NCBI GenBank assembly: GCA_039105265.1 | Contig: JAPFFF010000264.1 | Coordinates: 1 to 28,537 of the forward strand | From: Tritrichomonas musculus | Taxonomy: Eukaryota; Parabasalia; Tritrichomonadida; Tritrichomonadidae | Reading direction: 5' to 3' | DNA: 28,537 nt | In this document: positions 14,301 through 25,224 of the stretch, piece after piece | Numbering within the stretch: position 1 is the stretch's first letter | Layout of the letters: the number at the start of each line of letters is the position of its first letter | Notes under the pieces: model-generated | What the model was told of the DNA's origin: nothing | The model's database searches: none | What the model saw: only the letters and a program-made list of their open reading frames with translations | Translations under genes and position numbers: made by a program

Positions 14301-15654
14301 TACTGAATAATATTTAAAATCAAAATAGAACTGTTTATATAACATAATTTCGAGATATTCTTCCGGGTTCGTTTCTGTATTCGTTTCCGTGCTCATGTAT
14401 TCCGTTCTGTACGTTTGTCTTTCGAATCCTGCATCTTCAAATATAAGTAAAGTATAACCATCTGTAAAATAAATTCTTTAAGGTCTTCCGTGTTCCCGTC
14501 TGTATTCGTTTCCGTGCTCATGTATTCCGTTCCGTACGTTTGTCTTTCGAATCCTGCATCTTCAAATATAAGTAAAGTATAACCATCTGTAAAATAAATT
14601 CTTTAAGGTCTTCCGTGTTCCCGTCTGTATTCGTTTCCGTGCTCATGTATTCCGTTCCGTACGTTTGTCTTTCGAATCCTGCATCTTCAAATATAAGTAA
14701 AGTATAACCATCTGTAAAATAAATTCTTTAAGGTCTTCCGTGTTCCCGTCTGTATTCGTTTCCGTGCTCATGTATTCCGTTCTGTACGTTTGTCTTTCGA
14801 ATCCTGCATCTTCAAATATAAGTAAAGTATAACCATCTGTAAAATAAATTCTTTAAGGTCTTCCGTGTTCCCGTCTGTATTCGTTTCCGTGCTCATGTAT
14901 TCCGTTCCGTACGTTTGTCTTTCGAATCCTGCATCTTCAAATATAAGTAAAGTATAACCATCTGTAAAATAAATTCTTTAAGGTCTTCCGTGTTCCCGTC
15001 TGTATTCGTTTCCGTGATCATGTATTCCGTTCCGTACGTTTGTCTTTCGAATCCTGCATCTTCAAATATAAGTAAAGTATAACCATCTGTAAAATAAATT
15101 CTTTAAGGTCTTCCGTGTTCCCGTCTGTATTCGTTTCCGTGATCATGTATTCCGTTCCGTACGTTTGTCTTTCGAATCCTGCATCTTCAAATATAAGTAA
15201 AGTATAACCATCTGTAAAATAAATTCTTTAAGGTCTTCCGTGTTCCCGTCTGTATTCGTTTCCGTGCTCATGTATTCCTTTCTTTAATTCTGATTACTGA
15301 ATAATATTTAAAATCAAAATAGAACTGTTTATATAACATAATTTCGAGATATTCTTCCGGGTTCGTTTCTGTATTCGTTTCCGTGCTCATGTATTCCGTT
15401 CTGTACGTTTGTCTTTCGAATCCTGCATCTTCAAATATAAGTAAAGTATAACCATCTGTAAAATAAATTCTTTAAGGTCTTCCGTGTTCCCGTCTGTATT
15501 CGTTTCCATGCCTGCAAAAAATCTTCTTCAAATACATATCTTAAATTAAAAAAAAGAAAAGAAAAATATATAAAATATAGTATCAAAACTAATAAAATAA
15601 AAAATATATTACAAAAAATAAATAAAAAGGCTTAAAAAAAAAAAAAATACAAAA

Positions 15655-15670
15655 AGATAAGATAAGATAA
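15655..15670 (+). other. Triple AGATA motif in E1
   Basis: AGATAAGATAAGATAA lies at the edge of the A-rich tract, followed by AAATGAAAA. The same run is found in E2 (18111-18126), E3 (20565-20580), E4 (24742-24757) and, intact, in the diverged E5 (25591-25606), where most surrounding sequence has changed. It resembles a cluster of GATA-type sites. I know of no GATA factor documented for trichomonads, so binding is conjecture. Confidence 0.45.
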
Positions 15671-15872
15671 AAATGAAAAAAAAAGTATACATGTATTGCT
15701 TGTTCATGCGAAAGTGTGCTGTATTGCTTGTACGTGCGATTTGCTTGCTTCTTTGGTCGAAGTTCATCTGATAAAAATTTTTTGTTTCTGTTCTTCTGTT
15801 GCGTCTGATATTGTTTGCATGTTATGCCTAATGAGTGTTAAAACATTTTTCTGCCTGAGTTACTTTGCCACT

Positions 15873-15911
15873 CGCCGGCCGATGTTGATTGTATATCAGC
15901 ATCGGCCGGCG
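15873..15911 (+). other. Hairpin H in island E1
   Basis: The arms CGCCGGCCGATGTTGAT and ATCAGCATCGGCCGGCG form a 17-bp stem with one T.G wobble and a 5-base loop TGTAT. It is by far the most stable palindrome in the window and is GC-rich in an AT-rich setting. It could act as a DNA cruciform or as folded RNA if the array is transcribed. Confidence 0.9.
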
Positions 15912-16136
15912 CGTCTGCTAATGTGTGAGACTTTGTATAGCGAATATGTGTTGCATTGATTGTGCGTGTGAATTGCGTTGTTGGTTGGTCGAGCGGGGAA
16001 GTGCCTGCCGATCGACGTTCATCTGATTATTTAAAATCAAAATAGAACTGTTTATATAATAAAATCGAGATATTCTTCTGTGTTCGTTTCTGTATTCGTT
16101 TCCGTGATCATGTATTCCGTTCCGTACGTTTGTCTT

Positions 16137-17960
16137 TCGAATCCTGCATCTTCAAATATAAGTAAAGTATAACCATCTGTAAAATAAATTCTTTAAGGTC
16201 TTCCGTGTTCCCGTCTGTATTCGTTTCCGTGCTCATGTATTCCTTTCTTTAATTCTGATTACTGAATAATATTTAAAATCAAAATAGAACTGTTTATATA
16301 ACATAATTTCGAGATATTCTTCCGGGTTCGTTTCTGTATTCGTTTCCGTGCTCATGTATTCCGTTCTGTACGTTTGTCTTTCGAATCCTGCATCTTCAAA
16401 TATAAGTAAAGTATAACCATCTGTAAAATAAATTCTTTAAGGTCTTCCGTGTTCCCGTCTGTATTCGTTTCCGTGCTCATGTATTCCGTTCCGTACGTTT
16501 GTCTTTCGAATCCTGCATCTTCAAATATAAGTAAAGTATAACCATCTGTAAAATAAATTCTTTAAGGTCTTCCGTGTTCCCGTCTGTATTCGTTTCCGTG
16601 ATCATGTATTCCGTTCCGTACGTTTGTCTTTCGAATCCTGCATCTTCAAATATAAGTAAAGTATAACCATCTGTAAAATAAATTCTTTAAGGTCTTCCGT
16701 GTTCCCGTCTGTATTCGTTTCCGTGCTCATGTATTCCGTTCTGTACGTTTGTCTTTCGAATCCTGCATCTTCAAATATAAGTAAAGTATAACCATCTGTA
16801 AAATAAATTCTTTAAGGTCTTCCGTGTTCCCGTCTGTATTCGTTTCCGTGATCATGTATTCCGTTCCGTACGTTTGTCTTTCGAATCCTGCATCTTCAAA
16901 TATAAGTAAAGTATAACCATCTGTAAAATAAATTCTTTAAGGTCTTCCGTGTTCCCGTCTGTATTCGTTTCCGTGATCATGTATTCCTTTCTTTAATTCT
17001 GATTACTGAATAATATTTAAAATCAAAATAGAACTGTTTATATAACATAATTTCGAGATATTCTTCCGGGTTCGTTTCTGTATTCGTTTCCGTGATCATG
17101 TATTCCGTTCTGTACGTTTGTCTTTCGAATCCTGCATCTTCAAATATAAGTAAAGTATAACCATCTGTAAAATAAATTCTTTAAGGTCTTCCGTGTTCCC
17201 GTCTGTATTCGTTTCCGTGATCATGTATTCCTTTCTTTAATTCTGATTACTGAATAATATTTAAAATCAAAATAGAACTGTTTATATAACATAATTTCGA
17301 GATATTCTTCCGGGTTCGTTTCTGTATTCGTTTCCGTGATCATGTATTCCGTTCTGTACGTTTGTCTTTCGAATCCTGCATCTTCAAATATAAGTAAAGT
17401 ATAACCATCTGTAAAATAAATTCTTTAAGGTCTTCCGTGTTCCCGTCTGTATTCGTTTCCGTGATCATGTATTCCGTTCCGTACGTTTGTCTTTCGAATC
17501 CTGCATCTTCAAATATAAGTAAAGTATAACCATCTGTAAAATAAATTCTTTAAGGTCTTCCGTGTTCCCGTCTGTATTCGTTTCCGTGATCATGTATTCC
17601 GTTCCGTACGTTTGTCTTTCGAATCCTGCATCTTCAAATATAAGTAAAGTATAACCATCTGTAAAATAAATTCTTTAAGGTCTTCCGTGTTCCCGTCTGT
17701 ATTCGTTTCCGTGCTCATGTATTCCGTTCCGTACGTTTGTCTTTCGAATCCTGCATCTTCAAATATAAGTAAAGTATAACCATCTGTAAAATAAATTCTT
17801 TAAGGTCTTCCGTGTTCCCGTCTGTATTCGTTTCCGTGCTCATGTATTCCGTTCTGTACGTTTGTCTTTCGAATCCTGCATCTTCAAATATAAGTAAAGT
17901 ATAACCATCTGTAAAAAAAATTCTTTAAGGTCTTCCGTGTTCCCGTCTGTATTCGTTTCC
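16137..17960. repeat. A/B array between E1 and E2 (1824 bp)
   Basis: This block holds 12 A units (the last cut at 92 bp by E2) and 3 B units; 11 x 125 + 3 x 119 + 92 = 1824. B units follow the first, sixth and seventh A. The final A (17869) carries TAAAAAAAATTC where most have TAAAATAAATTC. It contains no coding sequence. Confidence 0.97.
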
Positions 17961-18592
17961 ATGCCTGCAAAAAATCTTCTTCAAATACATATCTTAAATT
18001 AAAAAAAAAGAAAAGAAAAATATATAAAATATAGTATCAAAACTAATAAAATAAAAAATATATTACAAAAAATAAATAAAAAGGCTTAAAAAAAAAAAAA
18101 AAATACAAAAAGATAAGATAAGATAAAAATGAAAAAAAAAGTATACATGTATTGCTTGTTCATGCGAAAGTGTGCTGTATTGCTTGTACGTGCGATTTGC
18201 TTGCTTCTTTGGTCGAAGTTCATCTGATAAAAATTTTTTGTTTCTGTTCTTCTGTTGCGTCTGATATTGTTTGCATGTTATGCCTAATGAGTGTTAAAAC
18301 ATTTTTCTGCCTGAGTTACTTTGCCACTCGCCGGCCGATGTTGATTGTATATCAGCATCGGCCGGCGCGTCTGCTAATGTGTGAGACTTTGTATAGCGAA
18401 TATGTGTTGCATTGATTGTGCGTGTGAATTGCGTTGTTGGTTGGTCGAGCGGGGAAGTGCCTGCCGATCGACGTTCATCTGATTATTTAAAATCAAAATA
18501 GAACTGTTTATATAATAAAATCGAGATATTCTTCTGTGTTCTTTTCTGTATTCGTTTCCGTGATCATGTATTCCGTTCCGTACGTTTGTCTT
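17961..18592. repeat. Island E2
   Basis: This copy has the same organisation as E1 and differs by homopolymer lengths in the A-rich tract (632 against 629 bp) and a few bases, such as TGTTCTTTTC in the B-like tail. The left junction is at the same point of the A unit, 92 bp after TCGAATCCTG, as in E1, E3 and E4. That identical junction implies the copies arose by duplication of a block containing the island, not by separate insertions. Confidence 0.9.
18329..18367 (+). other. Hairpin H in island E2
   Basis: This hairpin is identical to the one in E1: a 17-bp stem with one wobble and loop TGTAT. Confidence 0.9.
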
Positions 18593-20416
18593 TCGAATCC
18601 TGCATCTTCAAATATAAGTAAAGTATAACCATCTGTAAAATAAATTCTTTAAGGTCTTCCGTGTTCCCGTCTGTATTCGTTTCCGTGATCATGTATTCCG
18701 TTCTTTAATTCTGATTACTGAATAATATTTAAAATCAAAATAGAACTGTTTATATAACATAATTTCGAGATATTCTTCCGTGTTCGTTTCTGTATTCGTT
18801 TCCGTGCTCATGTATTCCGTTCCGTACGTTTGTCTTTCGAATCCTGCATCTTCAAATATAAGTAAAGTATAACCATCTGTAAAATAAATTCTTTAAGGTC
18901 TTCCGTGTTCCCGTCTGTATTCGTTTCCGTGATCATGTATTCCGTTCCGTACGTTTGTCTTTCGAATCCTGCATCTTCAAATATAAGTAAAGTATAACCA
19001 TCTGTAAAATAAATTCTTTAAGGTCTTCCGTGTTCCCGTCTGTATTCGTTTCCGTGATCATGTATTCCTTTCTTTAATTCTGATTACTGAATAATATTTA
19101 AAATCAAAATAGAACTGTTTATATAACATAATTTCGAGATATTCTTCCGGGTTCGTTTCTGTATTCGTTTCCGTGCTCATGTATTCCGTTCCGTACGTTT
19201 GTCTTTCGAATCCTGCATCTTCAAATATAAGTAAAGTATAACCATCTGTAAAATAAATTCTTTAAGGTCTTCCGTGTTCCCGTCTGTATTCGTTTCCGTG
19301 ATCATGTATTCCGTTCCGTACGTTTGTCTTTCGAATCCTGCATCTTCAAATATAAGTAAAGTATAACCATCTGTAAAATAAATTCTTTAAGGTCTTCCGT
19401 GTTCCCGTCTGTATTCGTTTCCGTGATCATGTATTCCGTTCCGTACGTTTGTCTTTCGAATCCTGCATCTTCAAATATAAGTAAAGTATAACCATCTGTA
19501 AAATAAATTCTTTAAGGTCTTCCGTGTTCCCGTCTGTATTCGTTTCCGTGCTCATGTATTCCGTTCTGTACGTTTGTCTTTCGAATCCTGCATCTTCAAA
19601 TATAAGTAAAGTATAACCATCTGTAAAATAAATTCTTTAAGGTCTTCCGTGTTCCCGTCTGTATTCGTTTCCGTGCTCATGTATTCCGTTCCGTACGTTT
19701 GTCTTTCGAATCCTGCATCTTCAAATATAAGTAAAGTATAACCATCTGTAAAATAAATTCTTTAAGGTCTTCCGTGTTCCTGTCTGTATTCGTTTCCGTG
19801 CTCATGTATTCCTTTCTTTAATTCTGATTACTGAATAATATTTAAAATCAAAATAGAACTGTTTATATAACATAATTTCGAGATATTCTTCTGTGTTCGT
19901 TTCTGTATTCGTTTCCGTGATCATGTATTCCGTTCCGTACGTTTGTCTTTCGAATCCTGCATCTTCAAATATAAGTAAAGTATAACCATCTGTAAAATAA
20001 ATTCTTTAAGGTCTTCCGTGTTCCCGTCTGTATTCGTTTCCGTGATCATGTATTCCGTTCCGTACGTTTGTCTTTCGAATCCTGCATCTTCAAATATAAG
20101 TAAAGTATAACCATCTGTAAAATAAATTCTTTAAGGTCTTCCGTGTTCCCGTCTGTATTCGTTTCCGTGATCATGTATTCCGTTCCGTACGTTTGTCTTT
20201 CGAATCCTGCATCTTCAAATATAAGTAAAGTATAACCATCTGTAAAATAAATTCTTTAAGGTCTTCCGTGTTCCCGTCTGTATTCGTTTCCGTGATCATG
20301 TATTCCGTTCCGTACGTTTGTCTTTCGAATCCTGCATCTTCAAATATAAGTAAAGTATAACCATCTGTAAAAAAAATTCTTTAAGGTCTTCCGTGTTCCC
20401 GTCTGTATTCGTTTCC
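18593..20416. repeat. A/B array between E2 and E3 (1824 bp)
   Basis: This block again holds 12 A units (last cut at 92 bp) and 3 B units, so it has exactly the same length as the E1-E2 spacer. The B units sit elsewhere: after the first, third and eighth A. The first B (near 18697-18710) reads CCGTTCTTTAATTC in place of CCTTTCTTTAATTC, a possible A/B hybrid junction. The last A (20325) carries the TAAAAAAAATTC variant next to the island. Confidence 0.97.
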
Positions 20417-21046
20417 ATGCCTGCAAAAAATCTTCTTCAAATACATATCTTAAATTAAAAAAAAAGAAAAGAAAAATATATAAAATATAGTATCAAAACT
20501 AATAAAATAAAAAATATATTACAAAAAATAAATAAAAAGGCTTAAAAAAAAAAAAAATACAAAAAGATAAGATAAGATAAAAATGAAAAAAAAAGTATAC
20601 ATGTATTGCTTGTTCATGCGAAAGTGTGCTGTATTGCTTGTACGTGCGATTTGCTTGCTTCTTTGGTCGAAGTTCATCTGATAAAAATTTTTTGTTTCTG
20701 TTCTTCTGTTGCGTCTGATATTGTTTGCATGTTATGCCTAATGAGTGTTAAAACATTTTTCTGCCTGAGTTACTTTGCCACTCGCCGGCCGATGTTGATT
20801 GTATATCAGCATCGGCCGGCGCGTCTGCTAATGTGTGAGACTTTGTATAGCGAATATGTGTTGCATTGATTGTGCGTGTGAATTGCGTTGTTGGTTGGTC
20901 GAGCGGGGAAGTGCCTGCCGATCGACGTTCATCTGATTATTTAAAATCAAAATAGAACTGTTTATATAATAAAATCGAGATATTCTTCTGTGTTCGTTTC
21001 TGTATTCGTTTCCGTGCTCATGTATTCCGTTCCGTACGTTTGTCTT
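20417..21046. repeat. Island E3
   Basis: This 630-bp copy is nearly identical to E1 and E2, with the same junctions, A-rich tract, triple AGATA, hairpin and B-like tail. Differences noticed are homopolymer lengths and single bases in the tail. Confidence 0.9.
20783..20821 (+). other. Hairpin H in island E3
   Basis: This hairpin is identical to those of E1 and E2: a 17-bp stem with loop TGTAT. Confidence 0.9.
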
Positions 21047-24000
21047 TCGAATCCTGCATCTTCAAATATAAGTAAAGTATAACCATCTGTAAAATAAATT
21101 CTTTAAGGTCTTCCGTGTTCCCGTCTGTATTCGTTTCCGTGATCATGTATTCCGTTCTGTACGTTTGTCTTTCGAATCCTGCATCTTCAAATATAAGTAA
21201 AGTATAACCATCTGTAAAAAAAATTCTTTAAGGTCTTCCGTGTTCCCGTCTGTATTCGTTTCCGTGCTCATGTATTCCTTTCTTTAATTCTGATTACTGA
21301 ATAATATTTAAAATCAAAATAGAACTGTTTATATAACATAATTTCGAGATATTCTTCCGGGTTCGTTTCTGTATTCGTTTCCGTGATCATGTATTCCGTT
21401 CTGTACGTTTGTCTTTCGAATCCTGCATCTTCAAATATAAGTAAAGTATAACCATCTGTAAAATAAATTCTTTAAGGTCTTCCGTGTTCCCGTCTGTATT
21501 CGTTTCCGTGATCATGTATTCCGTTCCGTACGTTTGTCTTTCGAATCCTGCATCTTCAAATATAAGTAAAGTATAACCATCTGTAAAATAAATTCTTTAA
21601 GGTCTTCCGTGTTCCCGTCTGTATTCGTTTCCGTGCTCATGTATTCCTTTCTTTAATTCTGATTACTGAATAATATTTAAAATCAAAATAGAACTGTTTA
21701 TATAACATAATTTCGAGATATTCTTCCGGGTTCGTTTCTGTATTCGTTTCCGTGCTCATGTATTCCGTTCTGTACGTTTGTCTTTCGAATCCTGCATCTT
21801 CAAATATAAGTAAAGTATAACCATCTGTAAAATAAATTCTTTAAGGTCTTCCGTGTTCCCGTCTGTATTCGTTTCCGTGATCATGTATTCCGTTCCGTAC
21901 GTTTGTCTTTCGAATCCTGCATCTTCAAATATAAGTAAAGTATAACCATCTGTAAAATAAATTCTTTAAGGTCTTCCGTGTTCCCGTCTGTATTCGTTTC
22001 CGTGATCATGTATTCCGTTCCGTACGTTTGTCTTTCGAATCCTGCATCTTCAAATATAAGTAAAGTATAACCATCTGTAAAATAAATTCTTTAAGGTCTT
22101 CCGTGTTCCCGTCTGTATTCGTTTCCGTGATCATGTATTCCTTTCTTTAATTCTGATTACTGAATAATATTTAAAATCAAAATAGAACTGTTTATATAAC
22201 ATAATTTCGAGATATTCTTCCGGGTTCGTTTCTGTATTCGTTTCCGTGATCATGTATTCCGTTCTGTACGTTTGTCTTTCGAATCCTGCATCTTCAAATA
22301 TAAGTAAAGTATAACCATCTGTAAAATAAATTCTTTAAGGTCTTCCGTGTTCCCGTCTGTATTCGTTTCCGTGATCATGTATTCCGTTCCGTACGTTTGT
22401 CTTTCGAATCCTGCATCTTCAAATATAAGTAAAGTATAACCATCTGTAAAATAAATTCTTTAAGGTCTTCCGTGTTCCCGTCTGTATTCGTTTCCGTGAT
22501 CATGTATTCCGTTCCGTACGTTTGTCTTTCGAATCCTGCATCTTCAAATATAAGTAAAGTATAACCATCTGTAAAATAAATTCTTTAAGGTCTTCCGTGT
22601 TCCCGTCTGTATTCGTTTCCGTGATCATGTATTCCTTTCTTTAATTCTGATTACTGAATAATATTTAAAATCAAAATAGAACTGTTTATATAACATAATT
22701 TCGAGATATTCTTCCGGGTTCGTTTCTGTATTCGTTTCCGTGCTCATGTATTCCGTTCCGTACGTTTGTCTTTCGAATCCTGCATCTTCAAATATAAGTA
22801 AAGTATAACCATCTGTAAAATAAATTCTTTAAGGTCTTCCGTGTTCCCGTCTGTATTCGTTTCCGTGATCATGTATTCCGTTCCGTACGTTTGTCTTTCG
22901 AATCCTGCATCTTCAAATATAAGTAAAGTATAACCATCTGTAAAATAAATTCTTTAAGGTCTTCCGTGTTCCCGTCTGTATTCGTTTCCGTGCTCATGTA
23001 TTCCTTTCTTTAATTCTGATTACTGAATAATATTTAAAATCAAAATAGAACTGTTTATATAACATAATTTCGAGATATTCTTCCGGGTTCGTTTCTGTAT
23101 TCGTTTCCGTGCTCATGTATTCCGTTCTGTACGTTTGTCTTTCGAATCCTGCATCTTCAAATATAAGTAAAGTATAACCATCTGTAAAATAAATTCTTTA
23201 AGGTCTTCCGTGTTCCCGTCTGTATTCGTTTCCGTGATCATGTATTCCGTTCTGTACGTTTGTCTTTCGAATCCTGCATCTTCAAATATAAGTAAAGTAT
23301 AACCATCTGTAAAAAAAATTCTTTAAGGTCTTCCGTGTTCCCGTCTGTATTCGTTTCCGTGCTCATGTATTCCTTTCTTTAATTCTGATTACTGAATAAT
23401 ATTTAAAATCAAAATAGAACTGTTTATATAACATAATTTCGAGATATTCTTCCGGGTTCGTTTCTGTATTCGTTTCCGTGATCATGTATTCCGTTCTGTA
23501 CGTTTGTCTTTCGAATCCTGCATCTTCAAATATAAGTAAAGTATAACCATCTGTAAAATAAATTCTTTAAGGTCTTCCGTGTTCCCGTCTGTATTCGTTT
23601 CCGTGATCATGTATTCCGTTCCGTACGTTTGTCTTTCGAATCCTGCATCTTCAAATATAAGTAAAGTATAACCATCTGTAAAATAAATTCTTTAAGGTCT
23701 TCCGTGTTCCCGTCTGTATTCGTTTCCGTGATCATGTATTCCGTTCCGTACGTTTGTCTTTCGAATCCTGCATCTTCAAATATAAGTAAAGTATAACCAT
23801 CTGTAAAATAAATTCTTTAAGGTCTTCCGTGTTCCCGTCTGTATTCGTTTCCGTGATCATGTATTCCTTTCTTTAATTCTGATTACTGAATAATATTTAA
23901 AATCAAAATAGAACTGTTTATATAACATAATTTCGAGATATTCTTCCGGGTTCGTTTCTGTATTCGTTTCCGTGCTCATGTATTCCGTTCTGTACGTTTG

Positions 24001-24590
24001 TCTTTCGAATCCTGCATCTTCAAATATAAGTAAAGTATAACCATCTGTAAAATAAATTCTTTAAGGTCTTCCGTGTTCCCGTCTGTATTCGTTTCCGTGA
24101 TCATGTATTCCGTTCCGTACGTTTGTCTTTCGAATCCTGCATCTTCAAATATAAGTAAAGTATAACCATCTGTAAAATAAATTCTTTAAGGTCTTCCGTG
24201 TTCCCGTCTGTATTCGTTTCCGTGCTCATGTATTCCTTTCTTTAATTCTGATTACTGAATAATATTTAAAATCAAAATAGAACTGTTTATATAACATAAT
24301 TTCGAGATATTCTTCCGGGTTCGTTTCTGTATTCGTTTCCGTGCTCATGTATTCCGTTCTGTACGTTTGTCTTTCGAATCCTGCATCTTCAAATATAAGT
24401 AAAGTATAACCATCTGTAAAATAAATTCTTTAAGGTCTTCCGTGTTCCCGTCTGTATTCGTTTCCGTGATCATGTATTCCGTTCTGTACGTTTGTCTTTC
24501 GAATCCTGCATCTTCAAATATAAGTAAAGTATAACCATCTGTAAAAAAAATTCTTTAAGGTCTTCCGTGTTCCCGTCTGTATTCGTTTCC
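21047..24590. repeat. A/B array between E3 and E4 (3544 bp)
   Basis: This block holds 21 A units (the last cut at 92 bp) and 8 B units; the lengths add up exactly. The unit pair at 21047/21172 recurs at 23142/23267, an offset of 2095 bp (12 A + 5 B), both with the TAAAAAAAATTC variant in the second unit. It is therefore itself a partial internal duplication. It contains no coding sequence. Confidence 0.96.
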
Positions 24591-25224
24591 ATGCCTGCAA
24601 AAAATCTTCTTCAAATACATATCTTAAATTAAAAAAAAAGAAAAGAAAAATATATAAAATATAGTATCAAAACTAATAAAATAAAAAATATATTACAAAA
24701 AATAAATAAAAAGGCTTAAAAAAAAAAAAAAAAATACAAAAAGATAAGATAAGATAAAAATGAAAAAAAAAAGTATACATGTATTGCTTGTTCATGCGAA
24801 AGTGTGCTGTATTGCTTGTACGTGCGATTTGCTTGCTTCTTTGGTCGAAGTTCATCTGATAAAAATTTTTTGTTTCTGTTCTTCTGTTGCGTCTGATATT
24901 GTTTGCATGTTATGCCTAATGAGTGTTAAAACATTTTTCTGCCTGAGTTACTTTGCCACTCGCTGGCCGATGTTGATTGTATATCAGCATCGGCCGGCGC
25001 GTCTGCTAATGTGTGAGACTTTGTATAGCGAATATGTGTTGCATTGATTGTGCGTGTGAATTGCGTTGTTGGTTGGTCGAGCGGGGAAGTGCCTGCCGAT
25101 CGACGTTCATCTGATTATTTAAAATCAAAATAGAACTGTTTATATAATAAAATCGAGATATTCTTCTGTGTTCGTTTCTGTATTCGTTTCCGTGCTCATG
25201 TATTCCGTTCTGTACGTTTGTCTT
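24591..25224. repeat. Island E4
   Basis: This 634-bp copy has slightly longer A runs than E1-E3. One extra A near 24761-24770 places an ATG (24760) in frame with the open frame that crosses the island, giving a chance 95-codon ORF. This shows how loosely that frame is tied to a start. One base in the left hairpin arm differs from E1-E3 (CGCTGG for CGCCGG). Confidence 0.9.
24961..24999 (+). other. Hairpin H in island E4
   Basis: This is the same stem as in E1-E3 with one C-to-T change in the left arm (CGCTGGCCGATG), which converts a C-G pair into a T.G wobble. In RNA this would still pair as G.U. The change is also a CpG-to-TpG transition. Confidence 0.88.

Larger units (their letters stand above)
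1..15507. repeat. Two-monomer satellite array (A 125 bp / B 119 bp), main block
   Basis: This is a continuous head-to-tail array with no other sequence in it. Monomer A begins TCGAATCCTG at 1, 126, 251 and so on. Monomer B is recognised by TTTCTTTAATTCTGATTACTG. From the start positions I count 91 A and 35 B; 90 x 125 + 35 x 119 = 15415, which is exactly the distance from the first to the last A start (15416). No monomer therefore shows a net insertion or deletion. Differences are a few diagnostic bases: GTGATCATG or GTGCTCATG, TTCCGTACG or TTCTGTACG, and CTTCCGGGTTCG or CTTCTGTGTTCG in B. A runs between B units vary from 1 to 9. No reading frame of note crosses the array. The left end is cut by the window. 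Such uniformity implies recent amplification or strong homogenisation. Confidence 0.98.
15508..16136. repeat. Island E1 (A-rich tract, hairpin module, B-like tail)
   Basis: The island starts at an A unit cut after 92 bp (CGTTTCC then ATGCCTGC). It holds, in order: an extremely A-rich tract (about 15538-15690) with TATATAAAATATAG and a triple AGATA motif; a mixed-composition module T1 (15708 to about 15770); a hairpin module H (about 15835-15930); and a second T copy, T2 (15940 to about 16029). T1 and T2 agree at about 40 of 53 aligned bases, by eye. From about 16022 the sequence becomes a B-like tail lacking CTGAATAATA and reading ATAATAAAATCGAG. I see no terminal inverted repeats or target-site duplication, so this is not obviously a transposon. 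An 87-codon open frame crosses T1-H-T2 but begins with TTG and is not supported as a gene. Confidence 0.9.

Noticed and set aside
15696-15959. 87-codon open frame repeated identically in E1, E2 and E3 (also 18152-18415, 20606-20869) and as 95 codons in E4 (24760-25047)
   Set aside because: In E1-E3 it starts with TTG, in E4 an ATG is in frame only through a change in A-run length, the frame runs through the hairpin, the four copies are identical by recent duplication so their agreement is not independent, and the diverged E5 does not keep it. Expression data could still reverse this.
15508-16136. Island as a DNA transposon, Helitron or SINE
   Set aside because: There are no terminal inverted repeats or target duplications, the hairpin is internal, no transposase is present, and all copies share one identical junction, which fits block duplication better than repeated insertion.
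24673-24855. 60-codon minus-strand frame rich in Phe in E4
   Set aside because: It is the reverse reading of the A-rich tract; length and composition follow from homopolymers.
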